Of a DNA stretch of 64,000 nucleotides, positions 25,704 to 33,225 are shown one piece after another (the first letter of the stretch is position 1; the number at the start of each line of letters is the position of its first letter). This stretch comes from Scytolyngbya sp. HA4215-MV1. GTDB lineage: Bacteria; Cyanobacteriota; Cyanobacteriia; Leptolyngbyales; Leptolyngbyaceae. The DNA is taken from the NCBI GenBank assembly GCA_019359045.1, contig JAHHIA010000003.1:1-64000 (forward strand), in the 5' to 3' direction. Made by a program: the position numbers and the translations under genes. The notes under the pieces were generated by a model, which saw only the letters and a program-made list of their open reading frames with translations, had not been told where the DNA came from and ran no database searches.

Positions 25704-26261
25704 CTACAGCCAATGCTTCGGATAGGTTCTTTCTGCCGCTAAGTTATTGAAGATCACAGCACAGAATACCAAGATCATCGATCCCTCAAAGGCAGGTGTG
25801 AGCAGAAATTTCCAGTCAGGCTTCGTCATCATCACAACTAGAGCAACGGCTCCTGAAGGCGGATGCAATGTTCCGGTGATCTGCATGAGGGCGATCGCAC
25901 TTGAAACCGCAACGCCCATTGCCCAAGGAGAGGCACCCACACACTGCAGAACAACCAGACTGATCAAAGCGGCTAAGAAATTGCCTCCAATTACATTGCG
26001 AGGTTGAGCTAACGGACTGTCAGGCACACCAAAGATCAAAACGCTGGTTGCGCCAAACGGAGCCATCAGCAAGGGAGAATTTGTTTTGATTGCCAGATAC
26101 GAGGTTGCGGTAATCCCCAAAAAACTTCCAAACCAACTCCAAAAAATGTGCCGATGATGAGGTCTATCAACTGGACAGGCTAAAGGGCAGGATCTCCATC
26201 GGCCCAAGACTTTAAACCAATAACTTTCCCATTTCAGCCAAGCATTTTTCAGATTTATCAT
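25704..26261 (-). CDS. HPP-family membrane protein
   Basis: 185 aa. It carries the name-giving motif in GTLHPPSGAVALVVMM and five hydrophobic segments, for example SWFGSFLGITATSYLAI and FEGSMILVFCAVIFNNLA. In cyanobacteria some HPP proteins have been linked to nitrite transport, but many are uncharacterised. It lies in the same orientation as the CLC gene and 281 bases from attC-like site 4. Confidence 0.85.
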   Translation of the reverse strand: MINLKNAWLKWESYWFKVLGRWRSCPLACPVDRPHHRHIFWSWFGSFLGITATSYLAIKTNSPLLMAPFGATSVLIFGVPDSPLAQPRNVIGGNFLAALISLVVLQCVGASPWAMGVAVSSAIALMQITGTLHPPSGAVALVVMMTKPDWKFLLTPAFEGSMILVFCAVIFNNLAAERTYPKHWL

Positions 26262-26542
26262 GAAATCACACTTTTAGAGTTGCCTCGCCCAGACGTTGCT
26301 AAAGTCAGAGTACCATGACATTTCTAAAATGATCTAAATTCAGTATCAAGCTGTACAGACTTTTTTTACTTTAAATGGATAAAGCAGCAATGATTGGCAA
26401 AAAGCTCAGCATTCAATCTTTCAAGGGCGACGGTCAAACTGATTCAGGTAGAGTTTTCAATTATGGGCATACAGTTGATACAGCGATACCTTGCAGGTCT
26501 CTCAATGCGATCATTTATCTAATATCGACTCGAAACGCACAG

Positions 26543-26629
26543 GCTAAGGCCCGGCATCAGCCGCCGCGCATGGACTGCGGAGAATAAAATCAACACTCCC
26601 TCGAGATCGGCTGCATGCCGTTGTTAGGG
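26543..26629 (-). other. attC-like integron recombination site 4
   Basis: Minus strand: R'' CCCTAAC, spacer AA, L'' CGGCATGCAGCCG, central part, L' CGGCTGATGCCG, then R' CTTAGCC. L'' and L' are perfectly complementary over 12 bases with a single extrahelical G in L'', as in textbook attC sites. R' has C for the first G. It begins 32 bases after the stop of the PH-like gene. Confidence 0.78.
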
Positions 26630-26661
26630 GAGCATACGTAGTTCAACTCTCATCGCCATCT

Positions 26662-27141
26662 TTACTGCTCTCGATAGGGGATGTCCGTAACCTTACTAAG
26701 CAACCTGCCTAGCTCGCCGTGATCGAGATACCCTTTAGCTGGGCTGTTTAATAGAAATTTGCCCTTGTTCCCATACATGTACAAATATTGCTTCCTCGTC
26801 CCCCTATCATCCCTCTTCATTTCCAGCTCGATACCTTGAATGTCACTCAAATCTATCACCTGCTTCTTGTTTCTAAAGACGCCGCTGACTCTTCTCATCA
26901 GAACCTTTGTAGTTGGATCGATCTGAATCCGTTCTCGTGTGGCGACGAATTCCAAGAAGATCCAGAGGATGAAGAGACCAAAGAACAAACAGAAAAATTT
27001 GCCATCAGCCTCAGTCCCGCTGAAGAGATGAAACAAAGAGTAGGCTAATGGAGGAAGGCTAAAGAGCGCGGCGACAAAAAACAACAAAAGAGGCACTTGC
27101 CTAATAACAATGTGTGATCCATGACGGCTTACTAAATTCAT
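26662..27141 (-). CDS. PH-domain-like membrane protein, hypothetical
   Basis: 159 aa. Two hydrophobic helices near the N-terminus (VPLLLFFVAALFSLPPLAYSLF and FFCLFFGLFILWIFLEFVA) are followed by a beta-rich part (TKVLMRRVSGVFRNKKQVIDLSDIQGIELEMK) reminiscent of bacterial PH-like (bPH) domains. The function is unknown. It stands alone between attC-like sites 4 and 5, with 32 bases from its stop to site 4 and 30 from site 5 to its start, which is the layout of a single-gene integron cassette. Confidence 0.75.
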   Translation of the reverse strand: MNLVSRHGSHIVIRQVPLLLFFVAALFSLPPLAYSLFHLFSGTEADGKFFCLFFGLFILWIFLEFVATRERIQIDPTTKVLMRRVSGVFRNKKQVIDLSDIQGIELEMKRDDRGTRKQYLYMYGNKGKFLLNSPAKGYLDHGELGRLLSKVTDIPYREQ

Positions 27142-27171
27142 ACTTGAAAAGATGTAGACGATTTAATCAGA

Positions 27172-27259
27172 ACATAACAATTGAGATGAGTCGCCGTAGA
27201 TAACCTCTGATTCTTACAGACAACCTCTCGGCGATCGGTGTGCATTGGGGGTGTTATGT
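27172..27259 (-). other. attC-like integron recombination site 5
   Basis: Minus strand: outer arms ACATAAC and GTTATGT are perfect reverse complements. Inner TCGCCG/CGGCGA arms also pair, with partial CAAT/ATTG matches between them. Length 88 bases. It lies 32 bases after the GNAT gene stop. The middle of the stem is less regular than in sites 3 and 4. Confidence 0.62.
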
Positions 27260-27291
27260 GCCGATCTCTCACCAGTCGCTGCTTCTGGAGC

Positions 27292-27825
27292 TTACTTGCT
27301 CACTGCATAGCAATAACAGTCTCGCGGCTCTTTAGACATATTTGGGTGAATGATCCACCGCTTTAATATCCCTTCTCGCTGCATTCCCACCTTCTCCATG
27401 ACCCGTGCTGATGCAGGATTTTCGAGATCACAAACAGCCCAGACCCGATAAATCTCATCTTGTTCTAGTGCCCAGCCTGTCAATACTTGGACGGCTTCTG
27501 GCACATATCCTTTACCCCATTCTGATTTTGCAAGGACATATCCTAAATCTGCTTTAAAGTTATTGAAGCGAATCTCTACCATACCGATGAGTTGAGCATC
27601 TTCCTTACGAATCAGGACATAAGGAAATGCAGAAGCATCAACCCACACCGAGATACATCGGCTGACCCATTTATGTGTTTCTTCAATTGATTGATGAGGT
27701 TGCCAAACTGTATATTTAGCTACTTCTGGATCTTGCGCGTACTGTTTGAAGATTAATGCTGCATCTTCAGCAACTGGTTGCCTTAAAGATAATCGCTTAG
27801 TTTCTAGAGTTTGTGGTAGTTTCAT
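27292..27825 (-). CDS. GNAT N-acetyltransferase, RimJ/RimL-like
   Basis: 177 aa. TKRLSLRQPVAEDAALIFKQYAQDPEVAKY at the start and LGYVLAKSEWGKGYVPEAVQVLTGWALEQ in the acetyl-CoA-binding region, then RVWAVCDLENPASARVMEKVGMQREGILKRW, are the RimJ/RimL pattern. It would acetylate an amine of a protein or small molecule. Its ATG follows the R' end of attC-like site 6 by one base, and its stop is 32 bases before site 5. It is thus a second single-gene cassette. Confidence 0.87.
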   Translation of the reverse strand: MKLPQTLETKRLSLRQPVAEDAALIFKQYAQDPEVAKYTVWQPHQSIEETHKWVSRCISVWVDASAFPYVLIRKEDAQLIGMVEIRFNNFKADLGYVLAKSEWGKGYVPEAVQVLTGWALEQDEIYRVWAVCDLENPASARVMEKVGMQREGILKRWIIHPNMSKEPRDCYCYAVSK

Positions 27826-27826
27826 G

Positions 27827-27957
27827 GCGTAATCCCAATTTCCAGACTCAACTCACAGTGTACTAAGCTCTCTTTGCAATCAACCTCAAAACACTACCAC
27901 ATAGCAATTCATGCTAACTTGGCCTCGAACACCAACAAATTAGATTTGGGTTACGCC
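27827..27957 (-). other. attC-like integron recombination site 6 (degenerate)
   Basis: Minus strand ends are GGCGTAAC and ATTACGCC, complementary except for one base, followed by CCAAAT and the matching ATTGGG. At 131 bases it is long but within the range of attC sites. Evidence is weaker than for the others, but its position, touching the GNAT start codon, is exactly where the preceding cassette's attC should be. Confidence 0.5.
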
Positions 27958-28000
27958 CCCACCAAGAACTAAGCGGCATAACTGTTAATAGGCTAATTTT

Positions 28001-28129
28001 TTCCGCCTAACATTCCAAGATGGGCAGATAGGCAGAATGATTCTGCATAAGATTCCAAATTATTACTTATGCCGATTACTTCCGCATAATATGCCGTTTA
28101 AGCCGATTAGCCAGAATCTTTCCGCCTAT
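28001..28129. repeat. iteron-like array, TTCYGCMTAW every ~40 bp
   Basis: TTCCGCCTAA (28001), TTCTGCATAA (28041), TTCCGCATAA (28080) and TTCCGCCTAT (28120) recur at intervals of 40, 39 and 40 bases. The first two share a longer ATTCCAA extension, and inverted forms (CTTATGCC, CGGCATAA) stand between or before them. The stretch is non-coding. Such spaced short repeats are usual for recombinase or replication-initiator binding. The actual binding protein is unknown. Confidence 0.6.
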
Positions 28130-28229
28130 TTTCAGATTTCTGACAAAGAGGCAGGTGCGCCATTAGATACAATGTTCATTTGTAATAGTTGAAACTTAAT
28201 CTGACAGAGCGGACTTAGCGGAAACTGAG

Positions 28230-28376
28230 AGGATATCTGAAAAGTGTAGATTCTTACGCTAGATCCCCCCTAGCCCCCCTTAATAAAGGGGGAAACAGAA
28301 CCAAAGTCCCCCTTACCAAGGGGGATTTAGGATCAGAGATTGGCAACGTAGCCGAAAACTACTTTTCAGACAACCT
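28230..28376. mobile_element. MITE, 147 bp with 5-bp target duplication
   Basis: Terminal inverted repeats read AGGATATCTGAAAAGT at the left and, in reverse complement, AGGTTGTCTGAAAAGT at the right. CTGAG stands directly outside both ends (28225-28229 and 28377-28381) as a target-site duplication. The inside holds the paired blocks CCCCCTTAATAAAGGGGG and CCCCCTTACCAAGGGGG. It is non-coding and abuts an IS481 relic. A decayed relative lies near 47140-47273. Confidence 0.78.
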
Positions 28377-28686
28377 CTGAGAATGGTGTCAGACCTGTCT
28401 TATTTATTGCTCTCTCTTCTACGTGTTTCTCACGGTCTTCTTTGCTCTCCATCGGACCTTCAAACTGTTGATCCAGTATTTTCTCCTTGACCAAGTGTTT
28501 GCTGTCAAAAAACGTCTGCATCGGCGTCTTGCCATAACAAGAGCGTCTAGAGTGTGGACGGGTGCAATGGTAAGAATCCATTCAATCATCCATATCATGC
28601 TGCAACTGCTCCACGCTGCTGTACCGCTTTTTGCGGAACGCCACCTGGTAAAACTCTTCCAATATCGTCCGGTGAAACCGCTCAAG
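28366..28686 (-). pseudogene. IS481-family transposase, 3' fragment with nonsense codon
   Basis: The minus strand from 28686 gives LERFHRTILEEFYQVAFRKK, then RYSSVEQLQHDMDD, a stop (TGA where TGG is expected) and in the same frame MDSYHCTRPHSRRSCYGKTP followed by MQTFFDSKHLVKEK. This is the C-terminal end of a DDE integrase-fold IS481 transposase. The N-terminal two thirds are missing, and the right boundary coincides with the start of a duplicated block at 28682. The reading frame ends inside the MITE terminal repeat. Confidence 0.8.
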
Positions 28687-28861
28687 TAAGTGATCGCTCC
28701 TGCTTCACAGTTTCTTCCTAGCGATCTCGCTGTTATCGGGCATACGTTTTGTGTCCAAGTTAAGCAATTCAACCATTTCACTCATCAAAACAATCATCGT
28801 CTTGCTAGAACCAGCCTAAATTGCCCAAATACAAGAGGCTACAATGTCCATGCAATATCCA
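28682..28861. repeat. ~175-bp duplicated block, copy 1
   Basis: This block matches 31489-31665 closely over its whole length, including GATCGCTCCTGCTTCACAG, CATACGTTTTGTGTCCAAGTT and AATTCAACCATTTCACTC. The second copy directly follows the stop of a reductase gene. This one runs from the IS481 fragment into the first codons of a broken NTF2-like gene. It probably carries a shared promoter region. Confidence 0.75.
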
Positions 28862-29348
28862 TTCGTGCGTGAACTTTACGACGCATTTCAAACAGGTGAG
28901 TTCGTTCGTTATGACGCACTTGTGTTCGTTATGACGCACTTGTGGCAGAAGATGTCCTTGTCAACTCAACAATGGGGCGTGACATTCGAGGACGTGAGGC
29001 GTTAAAAAACTGGGCTTCGCAATTCGTCAACGCGCTTAAATCTCGTGTTGATCTGGTCGATGAATTTGAAGCGATTGATGCAGCGGGTAATGGGCGCGCC
29101 TTCTTCACCATGTGCTTACATTGGAAGCAGGAAGAAGAGTTCATGGGTCTGAAACCGACAGGTCGTGAAGGCACCTCAATTAAAACCATGATCCTGACTG
29201 TAAAAGACGGCAAGGCTGTGCGGTGGATGTTGCCGACAATACTGTAGAAATTAATATCTACTTCTGGGAACGGGGTTGGGCAATACCCCACAATGTCCAT
29301 CCTGAGATTCTTGTGAAAGGAATTGAACGTCGCATAATGGTGGGATAA
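28844..29348 (+). pseudogene. SnoaL-like protein, broken by tandem duplication and a second frameshift
   Basis: Frame 1 starts MSMQYPFVRELYDAFQTGEF. A 20-base exact tandem duplication (TTCGTTATGACGCACTTGTG at 28905-28924 and 28925-28944) shifts the frame. The next frame reads AEDVLVNSTMGRDIRGREAL and later RAFFTMCLHWKQEEEF. Near 29222 it shifts again to VDVADNTVEINIYFWERGWA. Assembled, it is a SnoaL/NTF2-like protein of about 155 residues. Two independent frame breaks mean it is not functional unless there are sequencing errors. Confidence 0.75.
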
Positions 29349-29418
29349 AACGGCAAACTCAGGTCAATAGTGAATCCGTTCTTGCTGTTAATTCGATTTA
29401 GAAAAGGAAGCAACCTCT

Positions 29419-30051
29419 ATGAAAATCGGAATAATCGGATCAGGCAACATTGGCGGAACATTGGGGCAACACTGGGCAAAAGTGGGACATGAAGTGATGT
29501 TTAGCTCCAGAAATCCGGAAGCACTGAAACCGATCGCAGCAGAAGTGGGTGCCCAGACGGGAACGGTTCAGAAAGCGGCTACATTCGGCGATGTGATTTT
29601 GCTGGCAATTCCGTTTGGCAGAATTCCTGACCTGGCACAGCAGATCGGACGATTAGACACCAAGATTCTGATTGATGCGACCAATCCCTATCCACAGCGG
29701 GATGGGGATGTGGCTCAACAGGTGATTGAGGACAAGTCACAAACCGCAACAGGCTACGTTGCCCATCAGTTTCCCGGTGCTCAGACGATTAAGGCGTTCA
29801 ACTCCATCTACTACAAAGTATTGGAAGAAAAGGCGTTTCGTGACGGCGATCAACGCATTGCAGTGCAGGTGTGTGGTGATGACGTACAGGCAAAACAAAC
29901 GGTCAAACAATTGATTGAAGACATTGGGTTTGTGCCTCAAGATATCGGTGATCTCAGCAGTGGTACGGTCTTTGAACCGGGTGCGCCACTTTATAACAAG
30001 AACCTTCCGATTGCTGATGCAGCAGCTCTATTGAAACAACTCTCTGGATGA
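29419..30051 (+). CDS. NADP oxidoreductase, F420-dependent-type (copy 1)
   Basis: 210 aa. The Rossmann motif IGIIGSGNIGGTLGQHWAKVGHEV and the family signature AHQFPGAQTIKAFNSIYYKVL place it in the NADP-oxidoreductase, coenzyme F420-dependent family. In bacteria without F420 these proteins use NADP(H). It is a paralogue of the protein at 30815-31495 (shared GSGN-G, KAFN and SDD-AKQTV motifs). GAAAAGGAAG precedes the start. The GST gene follows after 80 bases. Confidence 0.85.
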   Translation: MKIGIIGSGNIGGTLGQHWAKVGHEVMFSSRNPEALKPIAAEVGAQTGTVQKAATFGDVILLAIPFGRIPDLAQQIGRLDTKILIDATNPYPQRDGDVAQQVIEDKSQTATGYVAHQFPGAQTIKAFNSIYYKVLEEKAFRDGDQRIAVQVCGDDVQAKQTVKQLIEDIGFVPQDIGDLSSGTVFEPGAPLYNKNLPIADAAALLKQLSG

Positions 30052-30131
30052 ATATGCAAGCGAGAGTTGCTGCAACCTTACCCCTCCAAATATCGCAGTT
30101 AAAGTTTTACAACGCTAGGGCTTACACAATT

Positions 30132-30749
30132 ATGATCAAACTATTCTACGCTCCTGGAACCTGCGCTCTTGCCCCTCATATTGTCTTGGAATGGATTGGC
30201 AAACCCTATGATCTGCAAAAAGTGAAGCCGAGCGATCCAGAGTATCTCAAGCTCAATCCCTTGGGACAAGTTCCGGCCATTATTGACGGTGAGAGCGGCG
30301 TGATGAATCAGGCGGATGCTGTGCTCAAATATTTAGCCCGAAAATATCCAGAGGCGAAGCTGGGCGATGACGGCACATTGCAGGATGGGTATGACCTCGA
30401 TCGCTGGCTTGCCTTCCTCACGGGTGATATGCATCCCGCTTTCTTTCCATTTTTTGTGCCAAATCGTTACTCAACGGATAGTAGCGATCTGGCTAAGCAA
30501 TCAATAAAGGAAGCCTCCTATAAACTCATTGATCGCGTGTACCAGCATTTAGATCGACATTTAGAGGATAAAGATTATGTGGTGGGAAATCGCCGCACGA
30601 TCGCAGATGCCTATGCGTTTGCGATGATTCGTTGGGGGCATAGTTTGCCGAATGGTTTGGCAAATTATCCGAATCTCGATCGCTTCTATCACCATTGGCG
30701 CGAAGACGAGGGAGTAAAACGGGCGATGGAGCAGCAGCAGATTTATTGA
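30132..30749 (+). CDS. glutathione S-transferase
   Basis: 205 aa from ATG 30132, the normal GST length; the frame is open from 30048. The N-terminal thioredoxin fold contains MIKLFYAPGTCALAPHIVLEW, with S/C near residues 9-11 as in beta-class GSTs, and the cis-Pro motif GQVPAII. The C-terminal helical domain carries YVVGNRRTIADAYAFAMIRW, the N-capping box. It conjugates glutathione to electrophiles in the cytosol. It lies between two related reductase genes in a redox island. Confidence 0.9.
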   Translation: MIKLFYAPGTCALAPHIVLEWIGKPYDLQKVKPSDPEYLKLNPLGQVPAIIDGESGVMNQADAVLKYLARKYPEAKLGDDGTLQDGYDLDRWLAFLTGDMHPAFFPFFVPNRYSTDSSDLAKQSIKEASYKLIDRVYQHLDRHLEDKDYVVGNRRTIADAYAFAMIRWGHSLPNGLANYPNLDRFYHHWREDEGVKRAMEQQQIY

Positions 30750-30814
30750 AATGTTTTCAGATTTAATCTTGCGAGTTAACCCGATGATTGATCGACCCCC
30801 AAAAAGGAGCTTTT

Positions 30815-31495
30815 ATGAAAATTGGCATTATTGGCAGTGGCAATATGGGACGATCGCTCGGCATTCTCTGGGCAGAACGGGGCCATGAAGTGTTTTTTGG
30901 TGCCCGTACTACAGAAAAAGGTCAGGAGGTTGCTGCAAACGCAGGTCACAAGACTCAGGGCGGTTCCAATGACGCAGCCGCAGCGTTTGGAACAGTGTTG
31001 CTGTACACGGTGCGCGGGGTGAATCCGGCTAAAGTGTTTTCGGCAGTCAGCGTTCTGGATAACAAAGTTCTGATTGATTGTAACAACCAGGAAATTCCAG
31101 AGAACTTTGCATATCCAGCAATTACACAGTCTCTGACTGAGACACTCGCTGCCGAAGTGCCCAAGGCACGGGTCGTTAAAGCTTTCAACACGATGGCACA
31201 GGAATTGTTTGAACTGGCTCCAGACCCACTCAAAAGTTATAACGTCTCAGTGTTTATTGCTAGTGATGATGCATCGGCGAAACAAACGGTGATGCAGCTT
31301 GCGAATGAGATTGGCTTTCAGGCGATCGACTGTGGCGAATTGCGACACGCCCGGTTAATCGAGGGTGCCGGAGATTTAATCCGCTTGTTGATGATTCAGC
31401 AACAGATGGGATCAACTGCAACAATCTCTATCCATACCTTGCCACCTGCTCAAACGCAACGTCTCGGAGGGCGACAAGACTCAAATCTTAAGTGA
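30815..31495 (+). CDS. NADP oxidoreductase, F420-dependent-type (copy 2)
   Basis: 226 aa from ATG 30815, with AAGGAG upstream. Rossmann start MKIGIIGSGNMGRSLGILW and later VPKARVVKAFNTMAQELFE. The C-terminal part from LLMIQQQMGS onwards has been copied into the chimeric ORF at 35411-35599. Probably an NADP-dependent reductase of a small carbonyl or quinone substrate. The duplicated block at 31489 begins at its stop codon. Confidence 0.85.
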   Translation: MKIGIIGSGNMGRSLGILWAERGHEVFFGARTTEKGQEVAANAGHKTQGGSNDAAAAFGTVLLYTVRGVNPAKVFSAVSVLDNKVLIDCNNQEIPENFAYPAITQSLTETLAAEVPKARVVKAFNTMAQELFELAPDPLKSYNVSVFIASDDASAKQTVMQLANEIGFQAIDCGELRHARLIEGAGDLIRLLMIQQQMGSTATISIHTLPPAQTQRLGGRQDSNLK

Positions 31496-31665
31496 GCGAT
31501 CGCTCCTGCTTCACAGTTTCTTCCTAGCGATCGTGCTGTCACCGCGCATACGTTTTGTGTCCAAGTTAATTAATTCAACCATTTCACTCCTCAAATCAAT
31601 CATCGTCCTGCTAGAACCAATCTAGACTACCCAAATAGCGGCGGCTGCAATATCCATACAATACT
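31489..31665. repeat. ~175-bp duplicated block, copy 2
   Basis: Close match to 28682-28861, beginning at the stop codon of the upstream reductase. In this copy the ATG that starts the NTF2-like pseudogene in copy 1 reads ATA, and no gene follows directly. The remaining 130 bases to 31793 hold nothing recognisable. Confidence 0.75.
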
Positions 31666-31793
31666 GAGATTTTGAGTCATGAATGAACCTCATGGCTTTC
31701 AGAATAGATCAAAGTAGTCAGATAAGTACTTGGCCATTATTGCTCTCACACATCAGGCTAATCAAATAATTGTTTAATTACTTGAGGCGAGTC

Positions 31794-32702
31794 ATGAAAA
31801 TCGGTTTCATTGGATTGGGAAGCATGGGACAGCCAATGGCTCGTAGTCTTCTTCAGGCAGGGCATGAATTGACGGTTTATAACCGCACTCCGCAAGTGGC
31901 TGAGCCGCTTCGCCAGCAAGGTGCTACTGTGGCGCAATCTCCAGCCGAAGCGGCTCAGGACGTGGAAGTTCTGATCACGATGCTAGCGAATGATACCGCT
32001 GTTGAGGCGGTGCTGTTTGGGGCGAATGTTGCAGCAGGAGCGCTGAATGCGCTTGCCAAAGATGCCATCCATCTCTCAATGAGTACGATCAGTGTCTCGT
32101 TGTCTAAACGACTGGCAGAAACTCACGCTACAGCAGGGCAGGGTTACCTAGCAGCCCCAGTTTTTGGGCGATCGGAAGTTGCGGCACAAGCAGCATTGTG
32201 GATCGTGGCAGCAGGCGAGGCTGAGAATGTCGAACGTTGTCGGCCTCTTTTTGAAGCGATGGGACAGGGCGTGTTTCATGTTGGCACAGAGGCTTGGATG
32301 GCAAATTTAGTGAAACTCACCGGAAATTTTATGATTGCGGCGGTGTTAGAAACGATGGGAGAAGCGTTTGCCCTGATGCAAAAATCGGGAGTTGCACCAG
32401 AGCAATTTTTAGAGATCGTGAACACGGCTTTGTTTAAATCACCGCTTTATCAGAATTACGGTAGTTTAATTGTTCAGGAACGGTACGAACCTGCTGGATT
32501 TAAGCTACATCTGGGATTGAAGGATGTGCAATTAGTCTTGAGTGCAGCAGAATCAATGGCTGTACCGTTGCCGCTCGCCAGCCTGATTCGCGATCATTTT
32601 CTCACGGCAATCGCTCAGGGGCAAGGTGAAATTGATTGGGCAGGATTAGCACAAGTCGCTGCTGAAAATGCTGGTTTGAATCAAAAAAATAGAAAGGCTT
32701 GA
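31794..32702 (+). CDS. beta-hydroxyacid dehydrogenase / 6-phosphogluconate-dehydrogenase-like
   Basis: 302 aa from ATG 31794. MKIGFIGLGSMGQPMARSLL is the NAD(P)-binding start of 3-hydroxyisobutyrate dehydrogenase-type enzymes. The usual GPxxG-type substrate loop is replaced by YLAAPVFGRSEVA, and the catalytic Lys is in LVKLTGNFM. Loss of the SGG substrate motif places it among imine-reductase or GLYR-like members. It would reduce an imine, aldehyde or ketoacid. The next gene starts 4 bases later. Confidence 0.88.
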   Translation: MKIGFIGLGSMGQPMARSLLQAGHELTVYNRTPQVAEPLRQQGATVAQSPAEAAQDVEVLITMLANDTAVEAVLFGANVAAGALNALAKDAIHLSMSTISVSLSKRLAETHATAGQGYLAAPVFGRSEVAAQAALWIVAAGEAENVERCRPLFEAMGQGVFHVGTEAWMANLVKLTGNFMIAAVLETMGEAFALMQKSGVAPEQFLEIVNTALFKSPLYQNYGSLIVQERYEPAGFKLHLGLKDVQLVLSAAESMAVPLPLASLIRDHFLTAIAQGQGEIDWAGLAQVAAENAGLNQKNRKA

Positions 32703-32706
32703 GCTA

Positions 32707-33150
32707 ATGCGCCTGATTTTTCTCGTTTTTGCCTTGCTTGCAGGTACGCTTTTACCGACTCAAGCTGGCATTAATGCTCAGTTAGCAAAACAGCTTGGAA
32801 ATCCACTACTCGCGGCGACGATATCTTTTTTACTCGGAACACTGGCACTATTGTTATTTACGGCAATGTCACATCCCTCCCTCCCTACATTTGAGCGATT
32901 GATTCAGATTCCTTGGTATTTGTGGCTGGGAGGACTACTCGGTGTGATGTATTTAACCGCAACCATCATCTTGGCTCCTTTATTGGGTGCTGCCTCTATG
33001 ATTGGGCTGATCATCACAGGACAAATGCTGGCGGCGATCGCTCTAGATCATTTTGGTTTAGTTGGTTTTCCCATTCATCCACTGAGTTCCTGGCGAGCGA
33101 TTGGTGGAGTTTTGCTAGTCGCTGGCGTAATTTTGGTGCAACGGACCTAA
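32707..33150 (+). CDS. DMT-superfamily membrane protein (YdcZ/DUF606 type)
   Basis: 147 aa with about five transmembrane helices (LIFLVFALLAGTLLP, AATISFLLGTLALLLF, YLWLGGLLGVMYLTATIIL, IGLIITGQMLAAIAL, AIGGVLLVAGVIL). QAGINAQLAKQLGNPLLAA near the N-terminus is typical of YdcZ/DUF606. It starts 4 bases after the dehydrogenase gene, so the two are almost surely cotranscribed. It may export the product of that enzyme. Confidence 0.85.
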   Translation: MRLIFLVFALLAGTLLPTQAGINAQLAKQLGNPLLAATISFLLGTLALLLFTAMSHPSLPTFERLIQIPWYLWLGGLLGVMYLTATIILAPLLGAASMIGLIITGQMLAAIALDHFGLVGFPIHPLSSWRAIGGVLLVAGVILVQRT

Positions 33151-33225
33151 TGCGATCGCCCCAACTAATTGTCTTCAAGTACCGCCTACATCGGTAACTC
33201 AAGTAACCTAACCATTATTTAGAAC

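Noticed and set aside
26375-26587. Plus-strand frame of 70 codons
   Set aside because: It overlaps attC-like site 4, has no domain character and no ribosome-binding site.
20299-27957. Integron integrase gene within the array
   Set aside because: All long frames in the region were examined and none has tyrosine-recombinase motifs.
28001-28129. CRISPR array
   Set aside because: The conserved unit is only about 10-16 bases and the intervening parts also resemble each other; no cas genes are present.
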